Both the position numbers and the translations under genes were made by a program. Below are positions 26,402 through 35,916 of a stretch of DNA of 64,000 nt, in pieces (within the stretch, counting starts at the first letter, position 1; every line of letters begins with the position of its first letter). The DNA comes from Microbispora rosea subsp. aerata (lineage in GTDB: Bacteria; Actinomycetota; Actinomycetes; Streptosporangiales; Streptosporangiaceae): NCBI RefSeq assembly GCF_014647835.1, contig NZ_BMPY01000009.1:124001-188000 (forward strand), in the 5' to 3' direction. The notes under the pieces are model-generated. The model saw only the letters and a program-made list of their open reading frames with translations. It ran no database searches and was not told the origin of the DNA.

Positions 26402-27204
26402 GCGCCCCGCTGCCCGAGCAGCCGTACGTCGTGGAGCTGCGCGAGGTGACCAAGGTGTACCGCGGCGGCGTGCGGGCCCTGCGCGGAGTGGACCTGCTGG
26501 TAGAGCGCGGCGAGCTGGTCGCCATCGCCGGGCCGTCCGGCTCCGGCAAGTCGACCCTGCTGCACCTGATCGGCACCCTGGACCGGCCCACCACCGGCAC
26601 CGTGCGGATCGCCGGATACGACGTGGCCGGCCTGCCGGACCGCGAGCTGTCCGCGCTGCGCGCCCGCCACCTGGGCTTCGTCTTCCAGCAGTTCCACCTC
26701 GCGCCCGGGATGAGCGCGCTGGACAACGTCGCCGACGGCCTGCTCTACACCGGCACGCCGCTGCGGACGCGGCGCGAACGCGCCGCCGCCGCGCTGGAGC
26801 GGGTGGGCCTCGGCCACCGGCTGGGCCACCGTCCCCACCAGATGTCCGGCGGCGAGCAGCAGCGCGTGGCGGTGGCCCGCGCGGTGGCGGGCGACCCGCC
26901 GCTGCTGCTGGCCGACGAGCCGACCGGCAACCTGGACTCGGCGGCGGGCGCCGAGGTGCTGGGGGTGCTGCGCGACCTGCACGCCGCCGGCACCACCATC
27001 GCGGTCATCACCCACGACCCCGAGATCGCCGAGTGGTGCCCGCGGCAGGTGCGCGTACGCGACGGCCGCGTCGTCGCCGACCCCGGGGCGGGCGCCGGGC
27101 GCCGCCCGCCCGGGCCCAACCCCAAGGCACTCGAGGCGCGGGCGGGCGTCCCCGGCCCGGCCGGGCGGGTCCCGGCGCGGGAGGCCACGGGAGGGGCGCG
27201 ATGA
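26398..27204 (+). CDS. MacB-like ABC transporter ATP-binding protein
   Basis: The 268-residue protein has Walker A GPSGSGKST, a Q-loop with LGFVFQQFHLAPGMSALDNV, signature MSGGEQQR, Walker B LLLADEPTGNLDS and H-loop VITHDPEIA. This is the LolD/MacB/FtsE pattern. The C-terminus carries an extra Pro/Gly-rich tail of about 40 residues. It is joined to both neighbours by ATGA overlaps. It powers the adjacent FtsX-type permease. Confidence 0.92.
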   Translation: MSAPLPEQPYVVELREVTKVYRGGVRALRGVDLLVERGELVAIAGPSGSGKSTLLHLIGTLDRPTTGTVRIAGYDVAGLPDRELSALRARHLGFVFQQFHLAPGMSALDNVADGLLYTGTPLRTRRERAAAALERVGLGHRLGHRPHQMSGGEQQRVAVARAVAGDPPLLLADEPTGNLDSAAGAEVLGVLRDLHAAGTTIAVITHDPEIAEWCPRQVRVRDGRVVADPGAGAGRRPPGPNPKALEARAGVPGPAGRVPAREATGGAR

Positions 27205-28397
27205 CCCGCGAACGGCTGACCCCCGCCAGGCTCGGGCCGTCCGACGTCCTGCGGACCGGCGCGGCCGGGTTGCGCACCCGCCCGGCCCGGGTGCTGCTGT
27301 CGGCGCTCGGCATCGCCATCGGCATCGCCACCATGATCGCGGTGCTCGGCATCTCGTCCTCCTCCCGCGAGCAGCTGATGCGCCAGCTCGACCGGCTCGG
27401 CACCAACCTGCTCACCATCGCCCCCGGGCAGACGATGTTCGGCGAGCAGGCCAAGCTGCCGGTGGAGGCGCTCGGCATGGTCCGGCGCATCGGACCGGTC
27501 CGCACGGCCTCGGCCACCGGCCTGGTCGACACCACGATCCGGCGCACCGACCGCATCCCCAAGGCCGTCACCGGCGGCATCGCCGTCCAGGCCGCCACCT
27601 CCGACCTGCTCGCCACCTTGGAGGGCAAGGTCGTCAAGGGCGCCTGGCTGAACGCCGCCACCGAGGCGCGTCCCGCCGTCGTGCTGGGCGCCACCGCCGC
27701 GCAGCGGCTCGGCATCGGCAGGATCGGCGTGCAGGTCTGGATGGGCGAGCGGTGGTTCACCGTCGTCGGCATCCTGGGCCCGATGCCGCTCGCCCCGGAG
27801 ATCGAGCGCTCGGCGCTCGTCGGGTTCCCCGCCGCGGAGAAATACCTCGGCTTCGACGGCCACCCGACCACGATCTACGAGCGGTCCGCCGAGGAGGCGG
27901 TGGAGGCCGTGCGGGCCGTGCTGCCGCGCACGGTCAACCCGGAAAACCCCGAGGAGGTCACGGTCAGCAGGCCCTCGGACGCGCTGGCGGCCCGGGCGGC
28001 GGCCGCCGGGGCGTTCACCAACCTGCTGCTCGGCCTCGGCGCGGTCGCGCTGCTGGTCGGCGGGGTCGGCGTGGCCAACACGATGGTGATCTCGGTGCTG
28101 GAGCGGCGCAAAGAGATCGGCCTGCGCCGCTCGCTGGGCGCCACCCGCGGCCAGGTGCGCCTGCAGTTCCTCGCCGAGTCGCTGCTGCTGTCGGCGCTCG
28201 GCGGGGTCGCGGGCGCGGTGCTCGGCGGCCTGGCCACCGTCGGCTACGCGCTGTCGCGCGGCTGGCCGCCGGTGGTCCCGGCCTGGGCGTTCGCGGGCGC
28301 GGTCGGCGCGACGCTCGTCATCGGCACGCTGGCGGGCCTCTACCCGGCGATGCGCGCGGCCCGCCTGTCGCCGACGGTCGCGCTGGCCGCCACCTGA
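27201..28397 (+). CDS. MacB/FtsX-type ABC transporter permease
   Basis: The 398-residue protein has one membrane segment near the front (VLLSALGIAIGIATMIAVLG), a large extracytoplasmic MacB-periplasmic-core-like domain (about 60-260) and three C-terminal segments. The FtsX signature VISVLERRKEIGLRRSLGAT lies at about 295-314. This is the MacB topology, a mechanotransmission exporter rather than a pore. It is the last gene of the operon, and a convergent hydrolase gene ends 17 bp away. The substrate is unknown. Confidence 0.92.
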   Translation: MTRERLTPARLGPSDVLRTGAAGLRTRPARVLLSALGIAIGIATMIAVLGISSSSREQLMRQLDRLGTNLLTIAPGQTMFGEQAKLPVEALGMVRRIGPVRTASATGLVDTTIRRTDRIPKAVTGGIAVQAATSDLLATLEGKVVKGAWLNAATEARPAVVLGATAAQRLGIGRIGVQVWMGERWFTVVGILGPMPLAPEIERSALVGFPAAEKYLGFDGHPTTIYERSAEEAVEAVRAVLPRTVNPENPEEVTVSRPSDALAARAAAAGAFTNLLLGLGAVALLVGGVGVANTMVISVLERRKEIGLRRSLGATRGQVRLQFLAESLLLSALGGVAGAVLGGLATVGYALSRGWPPVVPAWAFAGAVGATLVIGTLAGLYPAMRAARLSPTVALAAT

Positions 28398-28413
28398 CCC
28401 GTCACCCGCCCGG

Positions 28414-29766
28414 TCACCGCCAGCCGGCGGGGTCGACGCCGCCCGGCACCGGGGCCTGCGGGTCGTACGGCTCGCGCGTGAAGATGAACGTGTTGAGGTC
28501 CAGGTGGGTCACCCCGCCGGGGGAGCGGACCACCCGCAGGGTCTCCCCGGCGTAGTAGCCGTCGAGGCCGAGCCAGGTGCCGTCGGCCTGGGGGACGAAC
28601 CGGGAGGCCCGGCCCTGCCCGCTCACCGGGGCCAGCGACAGGCCCCGGTTCGGCAGGGCCCGCATCACGTACGGCGTGGGGCCCCAATACCACGGCCCGG
28701 TCAGCTCCAGCAGGTCCTCGTCCACCGAGGACGGCGACCACTCGGCCGGCAGCGGCGGCTCGTGCTCGGCCAGGATGTCCAGCAGGGCGGTGTCGAGGTT
28801 GCGCACGCCCGAGGTGGTGTTGGCCATCCACAGCACGGCCACGCCGTCGGCGGGGTCGGCCCACACGGTGGCGAGGAAGCCCGGCATCGACCCGGTGTGG
28901 CCGGCCAGCCGCCGCGGCCCGCCGGGGCCGGTGTGCCGGGCGAGCTGCAGGCCGAGCCCGTACCCGCGGGTCCAGGTGTCGCCGTCGTCCACCACGGCCG
29001 GCTCGCGCATCTCCGCGACCGTGGCCGGGCGCAGCACCCCGCCGGTGTCGCCGCCGATGAACGCCGCCCAGCGGGCCAGGTCGGAGGCGGTGGACCACAT
29101 CTGCCCGGCGGGGGCCATCGCGCCGTGGTCGTTTTCCGGCTCGGGCAGCAGCACGTCGGCCCAAGGATGCACGGCGTACCCGGTGGCGTGCGGCGGGCGG
29201 GGGCGCGGGGTGGTGTCCCGCATGCCGAGCGGCTCCAGGACCTCCTCGCGGACGACCTCGTCCCACGGCGCCGACCGCTTGCGCGCGACCAGCTCGCCGA
29301 GCAGGGCGAACCCGAGGTTGGAGTAATGGTAGCGGCGGCCGGGCCGGTGCCGGGCCGTCTCGGGGCCGAGCGCGGCGAGCAGGTCGCCGACCGGCACGCC
29401 CGGAGTGCGCTCCCACCACTGGCCGGGCGACTCCGCGGTCAGCCCGCCGCTGTGCGACAGCAGCTGGGCGACCGTGACGTCGCCCAGCGGGGTGCCGGGC
29501 ACGTGCTTGTCCAGGGGGTCGAGCAGGTCGAGCCTGCCCTCGTCGCGCAGCCGCATGACGACGGTCGCCACGAACGTCTTGGTGATGGAGCCGATGCGGT
29601 ACTGGGTGTCCCGCGTGGGCGGCTCCCCGCCGACCCGGCCACGCGCCCCGAACCAGGCGATCTCGCCGCCTCGCACGATCGCCGCCACCAGCGACGGCAC
29701 CCGCGCCTCCGCCTGCTCGGCCGCCAGCCTCCGCAGCAGCGCGCGGGCCGTCCCCTCCAGCACCAT
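28414..29766 (-). CDS. Serine hydrolase of the class C beta-lactamase family
   Basis: The ATG at 29766 has AAGGGGA 9 bp upstream; a GTG at 29796 is an alternative. The 450-residue protein has Ser60-Ile-Thr-Lys63 in RIGSITKTF, Tyr148-Ser-Asn150 in YHYSNLGFALLGELV and a late HTG in LAGHTGSMPG, the three motifs of the serine beta-lactamase/DD-peptidase family. No signal peptide is seen, so it is probably intracellular and esterase- or peptidase-like, not a resistance enzyme. The C-terminal 110 residues form a second, lipocalin-like region. Confidence 0.88.
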   Translation of the reverse strand: MVLEGTARALLRRLAAEQAEARVPSLVAAIVRGGEIAWFGARGRVGGEPPTRDTQYRIGSITKTFVATVVMRLRDEGRLDLLDPLDKHVPGTPLGDVTVAQLLSHSGGLTAESPGQWWERTPGVPVGDLLAALGPETARHRPGRRYHYSNLGFALLGELVARKRSAPWDEVVREEVLEPLGMRDTTPRPRPPHATGYAVHPWADVLLPEPENDHGAMAPAGQMWSTASDLARWAAFIGGDTGGVLRPATVAEMREPAVVDDGDTWTRGYGLGLQLARHTGPGGPRRLAGHTGSMPGFLATVWADPADGVAVLWMANTTSGVRNLDTALLDILAEHEPPLPAEWSPSSVDEDLLELTGPWYWGPTPYVMRALPNRGLSLAPVSGQGRASRFVPQADGTWLGLDGYYAGETLRVVRSPGGVTHLDLNTFIFTREPYDPQAPVPGGVDPAGWR

Positions 29767-29971
29767 TTCCGGTCGTCCCCTTTCCGTGATCCGCACCAGG
29801 CTAGCGCCCCGCCGCCCGGCGCGGCCCGGAGTCGGCCCAGCTCACGGCCGGGGAACCGGGCCGGTGCGCGCGGCGGCGGCTCAGCCCCGCCGCCGGGCTC
29901 CGCCTGCCGGGCTAGGTCACGCTCACGCCGGGCCGTCCGGCGCGTCTCGCGTGTGGGAGACAATGCCACGC

Positions 29972-32215
29972 ATGACGAATCCTCCCGGAGGCGCCGCGGG
30001 CAGGCCGCCCGGCGTGCAGCTGGACGCCGTGCTCGAGCGGATCACGTACGCCAACGAGGAGACCGGCTACACGATCGCCAGGGTCGCCACCGAACGGTCC
30101 GGCAACGAGCTGCTGACCGTGGTGGGGCCGCTGCTCGGGGCGCAGGTGGGGGAGTCGCTGCGGCTCACCGGACGCTGGAGCTCCCACCCCAAGTACGGCA
30201 GGCAGTTCGAGGTGTGGTCCTACACCACGGTGCTGCCGGCGACGATCCAGGGCATCCAGCGTTACCTGGGCTCGGGCCTGATCAAGGGCATCGGCCCGAA
30301 GATGGCCGAGCGCATCGTCGACCACTTCGGCACCGACACGCTGCGGGTCATCGAGGAGGAGCCCGAGCGCCTGGTCGAGGTCCCCGGGCTCGGCCCGAAG
30401 CGGACCAAGATGATCGCCGTGGCCTGGGAGGAACAGAAGATCATCAAGGAGGTGATGATCTTCCTGCAGGGCGTCGGGGTGTCCACCTCGATCGCCGTGC
30501 GCATCTTCAAGCAGTACGGCGAGGACTCCATCGACGTGGTCCGCAAGGAGCCCTACCGGCTCGCCGACGACGTGTGGGGCATCGGGTTCAAGACCGCCGA
30601 CACCATCGCGCAGGCCGTGGGCATCCCGCACGACAGCCCCGAGCGGGTCAAGGCCGGGCTGCGCTACACGCTGTCGCAGGCCGCCGACGACGGCCACTGC
30701 TACCTGCCCGCCCCCAACCTGGTCGCCGACGCCGTCAAGATCCTCGACGTGCCGCCCGGCCTGACCACCGCCTGCCTGGAGGAGCTGGTCGCGGAGGAGG
30801 GCGTGGTCCGCGAGGAGATCCCCGCCCGGGGAAACGGCGACGGCGACGACGGCACGGTCCCCGCGATCTACCTCGTCCCCTTCCACCGCGCCGAGCTGTC
30901 GCTGGCCGGCACGCTGCGCTCGCTGCTGACCAGCGGCCACGACCGGCTCGCGGCGTTCGCCGACGTGGACTGGGCGGCCGCCTTCGACTGGCTGCGCGCC
31001 CGCACCGGCGCCGACCTCGCGCCCGAGCAGGCCCAGGCCGTACGGCTCGCGCTGACCGAGAAGGTCGCGGTGCTGACCGGCGGGCCCGGATGCGGCAAGA
31101 GCTTCACCGTGCGCTCGGTGGTGACCCTCGCCCGCGCCAAGCGGGCCAAGGTCATCCTCGCCGCGCCGACCGGCCGGGCGGCCAAGCGGCTGGCGGAGCT
31201 GACCGGCCACGAGGCCACCACCGTGCACCGGCTGCTGCAGCTGCGCCCCGGCGGGGACCCCACCTTCGACCGCGACAACCCCCTCGACGCCGACCTGGTC
31301 GTGGTGGACGAGGCCTCCATGCTCGACCTGCTGCTGGCCAACAAGCTCGTCAAGGCGGTCGCCCCGGGCGCGCACCTGCTGTTCGTCGGCGACGTCGACC
31401 AGCTTCCCTCGGTCGGCGCCGGGGAGGTGCTGCGCGACCTGCTGGCCGCCCCCGGCATCCCCCGGGTGCGCCTGACGCAGATCTTCCGCCAGGCGCAGGA
31501 GTCGGGCGTGGTCGTCAACGCCCACCGCGTCAACACCGGGCAGCATCCCCTGGTCCGGGAGTTCCCCGACTTCTTCCTGTTCCCCTGCGAGGAACCCGAG
31601 GAGATCGCCGCCTTGACCGTGGACGTGGTCGCCCGCCGCATCCCCCGCAAGTTCGGGCTCGACCCGCGCAGGGACGTGCAGGTGCTGGCGCCCATGCACC
31701 GCGGCGCGGCGGGCGCGGGCGCGCTCAACATCGCCCTGCAGGAGGCGCTGACCCCCGCCCGCGAGGGCATGCCGGAGCGCCGGTACGGCGGGCGGGTCTT
31801 CCGCGTCGGCGACAAGGTCACCCAGCTGCGCAACAACTACGACAAGGGCGCGGCGGGGGTGTTCAACGGCACGGTCGGCGTGGTCACCGCCATCACCCCC
31901 GAGGAGAGCAAGCTGACCGTGCTGACCGACGAGGACGAGCACGTCGACTACTCCTTCGACGAGCTCGACGAGCTCGCCCACGCCTACGCGGTCAGCATCC
32001 ACCGCTCCCAGGGCAGCGAGTATCCGGCGGTGGTCATCCCGCTGGCCACCAGCGCCTGGATGATGCTGCAGCGCAACCTGCTCTACACCGCGATCACCCG
32101 GGCCAAGAAGCTGGTGGTCGTCGTCGGGTCGCGGCGGGCGCTCGGCCAGGCCGTGCGCACGCGGGGGGCGGGCCGCCGCCACACGGGGCTCACCCACCGC
32201 CTCCGCGTGCCCTGA
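29972..32215 (+). CDS. RecD-like SF1B DNA helicase (RecD2 type)
   Basis: ATG at 29972 lies 11 bp after GGGAGA. The 747-residue protein has an OB-like N-terminus (YANEETGYTIARV) and tandem helix-hairpin-helix motifs (LGSGLIKGIGPKMAERIVD; VPGLGPKRTKMI). The helicase core has Walker A GGPGCGKSF (Lys 376), motif Ia APTGRAAKRL, Walker B VVVDEASMLD, FVGDVDQLPSVG (motif III) and YAVSIHRSQGSEYPAV (motif V). This is the RecBC-independent RecD2 family, 5'-3' helicases in DNA damage tolerance. It is a single gene in its own transcription unit. Confidence 0.92.
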   Translation: MTNPPGGAAGRPPGVQLDAVLERITYANEETGYTIARVATERSGNELLTVVGPLLGAQVGESLRLTGRWSSHPKYGRQFEVWSYTTVLPATIQGIQRYLGSGLIKGIGPKMAERIVDHFGTDTLRVIEEEPERLVEVPGLGPKRTKMIAVAWEEQKIIKEVMIFLQGVGVSTSIAVRIFKQYGEDSIDVVRKEPYRLADDVWGIGFKTADTIAQAVGIPHDSPERVKAGLRYTLSQAADDGHCYLPAPNLVADAVKILDVPPGLTTACLEELVAEEGVVREEIPARGNGDGDDGTVPAIYLVPFHRAELSLAGTLRSLLTSGHDRLAAFADVDWAAAFDWLRARTGADLAPEQAQAVRLALTEKVAVLTGGPGCGKSFTVRSVVTLARAKRAKVILAAPTGRAAKRLAELTGHEATTVHRLLQLRPGGDPTFDRDNPLDADLVVVDEASMLDLLLANKLVKAVAPGAHLLFVGDVDQLPSVGAGEVLRDLLAAPGIPRVRLTQIFRQAQESGVVVNAHRVNTGQHPLVREFPDFFLFPCEEPEEIAALTVDVVARRIPRKFGLDPRRDVQVLAPMHRGAAGAGALNIALQEALTPAREGMPERRYGGRVFRVGDKVTQLRNNYDKGAAGVFNGTVGVVTAITPEESKLTVLTDEDEHVDYSFDELDELAHAYAVSIHRSQGSEYPAVVIPLATSAWMMLQRNLLYTAITRAKKLVVVVGSRRALGQAVRTRGAGRRHTGLTHRLRVP

Positions 32216-32254
32216 TCTTCCCGGCCGGCGCGCCCGCCGCCCTGCCGCCGGCCG

Positions 32255-33343
32255 TCAGTACACCGAGGTGTAGCTCACGAACGACGCCCGGTTGACCGGG
32301 GTGGTGGCGTGGTAGCAGACGACGTCACGGACATAGGTGGTCGAGCCCGAGGTCGTCCACAGGGTGAGCAGGTTGCAGAACTCCGGACCAGGCCCGAACG
32401 CCGTGACCTGCACGTTGTTGGGCAGCGCCCCGACCGCGGGGAAGGTCACCAGGCGCAGGCCGGTGCCGGCCGACTGGACCGTGTTGGTCGCGCCGGGGAA
32501 GTTGAAGTTGACCGGCGGGGGACCCGGAGCGTACGGCCCGGGGTTGGCCGGGACGTTGTCGAAGGTGTAGGCGAACAGCTTCGGCGGCGCGAACGCCCCG
32601 GTGATGGCCCGCTCACGCTGGTAGGTGAGGGTCCAGCCGGTCTTGAGCGGATTTACGGTGGCGTCGTGGCACAGCACCTGGATCTTCTGCCCGGACGGCG
32701 CCCAGCTCCAGTCGCCCACCTTGCACCGCGCCGGCTGGGTCGAGTCCACCGCCGTGACCTGGATGTTGCCCGCCGCCACGGACGAGCCCAGCCCGGGCAG
32801 CCAGACGGTCCACTCGCCGGGGGAGCCGGGGTAGACGGCGTTGACGCCGAGAGAGGAGTTGTAGCCGGAGGCGATGGAGCTGCCGTCCCAGTAGACGTAG
32901 CCGAACGCCTGCGACGCCGAGGACAGCGCGCCGCTGCTGCTGGCGAAGACGATGGAGAAGCGCGTCGTGGCCGGGCTTCCGCCGAACCGGTAGCACCGCA
33001 CCGCGACGATCTCGTCGGGGCCGGACGGGGCCCACTTCTCGACCTGGCACCACTCGGCCGTCTGCGAGACCGCGGTCACGTGTGCGATCCCGCCCTTGGC
33101 GCCGATGTTCGGGAACCGCACGAAGTATTCCCCGGGGACGCCGGGGGAGACGGTGACCACGCCGGACGTCCAGCTGCCAGCCTGGTAGGACGGGTTCGGC
33201 ACGCCGGAGGTGGTGTCGACGTAGGCGAACCCCCACACGTCGGGAACCGCCGCGTTCGCGGCCCCCGCCCCGGCGACGGCGCCTCCGGCGACCATCGCGC
33301 ACACCAACAGTAATCGCGTGAACACTTTCCGTAGCAGATGCAT
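32255..33343 (-). CDS. Secreted protein with three ~95-residue repeats
   Basis: The start at 33343 has GGAGG 5 bp upstream. The 362-residue product has a signal peptide (to about 34, ANAAVPDVW). Three related units follow. Each opens with an aromatic FGY- or FAY-like strand (GFAYVDTTSG, FGYVYWDGSS, FAYTFDNVPA). Each contains a V-T-A strand (AHVTAVSQTA, IQVTAVDSTQ, VQVTAFGPGP) followed by one Cys, and a second Cys near VRCY, VLCH or VVCY. The pattern suggests three beta domains each with a disulphide. No family is recognised. A lysin, lectin or surface protein is possible. Confidence 0.75.
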   Translation of the reverse strand: MHLLRKVFTRLLLVCAMVAGGAVAGAGAANAAVPDVWGFAYVDTTSGVPNPSYQAGSWTSGVVTVSPGVPGEYFVRFPNIGAKGGIAHVTAVSQTAEWCQVEKWAPSGPDEIVAVRCYRFGGSPATTRFSIVFASSSGALSSASQAFGYVYWDGSSIASGYNSSLGVNAVYPGSPGEWTVWLPGLGSSVAAGNIQVTAVDSTQPARCKVGDWSWAPSGQKIQVLCHDATVNPLKTGWTLTYQRERAITGAFAPPKLFAYTFDNVPANPGPYAPGPPPVNFNFPGATNTVQSAGTGLRLVTFPAVGALPNNVQVTAFGPGPEFCNLLTLWTTSGSTTYVRDVVCYHATTPVNRASFVSYTSVY

Positions 33344-33520
33344 GCCGTCCTCCATCGCGGTGGTGCCCAGTGGGCGCATGAGATGTTCGGCGCCGGGGTG
33401 ACCGGCGGGTGGTGCCCGTGTCGCGGAGCAGTGGAACGTTCTATGTGGATCTAGGGTTCACCATCACCCTTCCGCCTTGTGATAACCCGTGGACCGGTCC
33501 TTGAGAAGGCCTAAAAGGCT

Positions 33521-33542
33521 CACCCGCAGCGCATCGCGGGTG
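33521..33542. terminator. Small hairpin in a 350-bp intergenic region
   Basis: CACCCGC (33521-33527) pairs with GCGGGTG (33536-33542). The rest of 33344-33695 holds no gene; it should contain the promoters for the secreted repeat protein (leftward) and the PEP-mutase-like gene (rightward). A GGACCGGTCC palindrome lies at 33491-33500. Confidence 0.35.
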
Positions 33543-33695
33543 CGGGCGTGAAACATTCATCGTTCGACGGACCTCGAAACGTCACGGCCCTAGCCTGCCG
33601 GGGAGACGGCGACCGCCGGGCGGCCTCCACGCGCCCCGCCCTCGCCCGCCGTACGAGCCGGGCACCCGCACGCCCCCGCAACGGGAAGGACCCCG

Positions 33696-34505
33696 ATGAG
33701 CACGCACGCCGACACCTTCCGGGCGCTTCATCACCGGGACCACCCCCTGGTGTTGCCCAACGCCTGGGACCACGCCTCGGCGGCCGTCCTGGCCGCCGCC
33801 GGGTTCGCCGCGATCGGCACCACGAGCCTCGGTGTGGCCGCGGCGGCCGGGAAACCCGACGCGACCGGCGGCACCGCGGCGGAGACGCTGGCGCTGGCCC
33901 GGCGGCTGGCCGGGCTGCCGTGCCCGGTGTCGGTGGACATCGAGGGCGGCTTCGCTGGCACGCCGGAGGGGGTGGCCGAGTTCGCCGCCGAGCTGGCCGG
34001 CCTGGGCGTGGCCGGGATCAACATCGAGGACGGGCGGCCGGACGGGACGCTGGCGGACCTCGGCGAGCGGTGCGAGACGATCGCGGCGATCAAGTCGCGG
34101 GCGCCCGGCCTGTTCGTCAACGCCCGCACCGACACCTTCTGGCTGGGCGCCGGGGACCTGCGGGAGACCGTCGCCCGGCAGCGGGCCTTCGCCGACGCGG
34201 GCGCCGACGGGACGTTCGTCCCCGGGGTCGCCGACGGCGACGACATCCGGGCGCTGGTCGACGCGGTCGATCTGCCGCTGAACGTGCTGTTTCTGCCCGG
34301 CCGTCACACGGTCGCGGGCCTGGCCGCGCTCGGCGTCCGGCGCGTCAGCACCGGGTCGCTGCTGCTGCGGGCCGCCCTGCGCGCCGTGGCGCGGACCGCG
34401 TGGGCGGTCGCCGAGAATGGGGACGTCCCCGCGGGTCTCCCGTCGTACGCGGACGTGCAGGCTCTTCTCGCGGGGGAGGCTGACTGGGTGCTTGATCAGT
34501 CTTGA
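33696..34505 (+). CDS. Isocitrate lyase/PEP mutase family enzyme
   Basis: The 269-residue TIM-barrel protein has LPNAWDHASAAVLAAAGFAA at the front, VSVDIEGGFA (the metal-binding Asp/Glu strand), GINIEDGR and FVNARTDTFW. These are typical of the small actinobacterial members of the PEP-mutase superfamily (often annotated as oxaloacetate decarboxylase- or carboxyvinyl-carboxyphosphonate-mutase-like). The catalytic Cys of isocitrate lyase is not present. The substrate cannot be read. It is a single gene. Confidence 0.88.
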   Translation: MSTHADTFRALHHRDHPLVLPNAWDHASAAVLAAAGFAAIGTTSLGVAAAAGKPDATGGTAAETLALARRLAGLPCPVSVDIEGGFAGTPEGVAEFAAELAGLGVAGINIEDGRPDGTLADLGERCETIAAIKSRAPGLFVNARTDTFWLGAGDLRETVARQRAFADAGADGTFVPGVADGDDIRALVDAVDLPLNVLFLPGRHTVAGLAALGVRRVSTGSLLLRAALRAVARTAWAVAENGDVPAGLPSYADVQALLAGEADWVLDQS

Positions 34506-34647
34506 CCCGCACCTTACCGTCTACACAGGTGCGACCACCGGAGAAGCGACCGAAATGTGACCTGAGCACAGGAGAAAATGACAACATAAGAGGCAACCCC
34601 GAATAAGGTCTTATGGTGCCCTTCGCGCTGATGGGGGAGTTGTAGCT

Positions 34648-35850
34648 GTGCTGAGCACTGGAAGTCGTTCGAGGTGGCCGATCGCCGCAGTCGCCGTGAC
34701 GCTGGCCGCGGCCCTGACGGCATGCTCCGGTGATTCGGACGCGCCAGGCTCGCCGGGCGGCGACGGCGGCACCGCCGCGCCCGCCGTCCCCGCTCCCGCC
34801 ATCAAGATCAGCCCCGCGACGGGCAGCGCCAAGGTGCGCCCCGACAAGACCGTGGTCGTCACCGCCGCCAACGGCGAGCTGGAGCAGGTCACGGTCCGGG
34901 CGGGCGGCGAGACGCTCGAGGGCGAGTTCAACTCCACCCGCACCAGGTGGACCTCCAAGCGGCCGCTCAAGCCCTCCACCCGCTACACGGTGTCGGCCAA
35001 GGCCACCGGCAAGGGCGGCCCGACCACCGCGACCAGCCGCTTCACCACCCTCCAGCCCAAGGTCGGGCTGCGGATCGTGGACGTCACCCCCAGCATCAAG
35101 GGGGAGACCGTCGGCGTCGGCATTCCGATCATGGTGAGGTTCAACGCGCCGGTGCGGGACAAGGCCGCCGTGGAGCGGGCCCTGGAGGTGGACGCGGAAA
35201 AGCCGGTCGAGGGCGCCTGGCGGTGGATCGACGACACCTACGTCATCTACCGGACGGCCAAGTTCTGGCCCGCCCACCAGAAGGTGAAGTTCACCGCGCG
35301 CCTGACCGGCGTGAAGGCCGGGCCCGACACCTACGGGGTCAAGGACCACACGACGACCATCAAGATCGGCGCGGCCTGGATCAGCACGGTCAGCACCAAG
35401 ACCCACATGATGGTGGTCCGGCGCGACGGCAAGGTCGTGCGGACCATGAAGATCAGCGCCGGCAAGGCGACCACCCGCGAGTACACCACCACCAGCGGCA
35501 TCCACCTGACCATGGAACGCGGCAACCCGGTCACGATGATCTCCCCCGGGAAGAAGGAGGGCGAGCCCGGCTACTACAAGGAGATCGTCAACCACGCGGT
35601 GCGCATCTCCAACAGCGGCGAGTACGTCCACAGCGCGCCCTGGTCGATCGGCTCGCAGGGCCGGGCCAACGTGAGCCACGGCTGCATCAACGCCCACCCC
35701 ACCGACGCCAAGTGGTTCTACGACAACTTCCACCGGGGCGACGTCGTCAAGATCGTCGGCACCGACCGGGCCCTGGAGTGGAACAACGGCTGGGGCTTTT
35801 GGCAGCTGCCGTTCAGCAAGTGGCAGCAGGGCAGCGCCCTGGAGACCTGA
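34648..35850 (+). CDS. L,D-transpeptidase lipoprotein
   Basis: GTG at 34648 follows GGGGAG. The signal ends in a lipobox LTAC (Cys 26), so the 400-residue protein is membrane-anchored outside. Two Ig-like domains (about 45-240) precede the YkuD catalytic domain, whose active site reads SHGCINAHP with Cys 346 and His 344. This is the layout of mycobacterial LdtMt2-type enzymes that make 3-3 cross-links in peptidoglycan. The C-terminal subdomain ends in a Trp/Phe-rich segment, also typical. It is a single gene behind a 140-bp upstream region. Confidence 0.93.
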   Translation: MLSTGSRSRWPIAAVAVTLAAALTACSGDSDAPGSPGGDGGTAAPAVPAPAIKISPATGSAKVRPDKTVVVTAANGELEQVTVRAGGETLEGEFNSTRTRWTSKRPLKPSTRYTVSAKATGKGGPTTATSRFTTLQPKVGLRIVDVTPSIKGETVGVGIPIMVRFNAPVRDKAAVERALEVDAEKPVEGAWRWIDDTYVIYRTAKFWPAHQKVKFTARLTGVKAGPDTYGVKDHTTTIKIGAAWISTVSTKTHMMVVRRDGKVVRTMKISAGKATTREYTTTSGIHLTMERGNPVTMISPGKKEGEPGYYKEIVNHAVRISNSGEYVHSAPWSIGSQGRANVSHGCINAHPTDAKWFYDNFHRGDVVKIVGTDRALEWNNGWGFWQLPFSKWQQGSALET

Positions 35851-35916
35851 TCCCCCGCTCCCATCGACGCATCGAGGAATCCCGAAACATCGCCGGGTGA
35901 TCGGCGGCCTGGACGC

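Noticed and set aside
28504-32295. A plus-strand frame of 1263 codons
   Set aside because: It runs across the antisense of the serine hydrolase and a shifted frame of the RecD-like helicase. The helicase frame itself shows all motifs.
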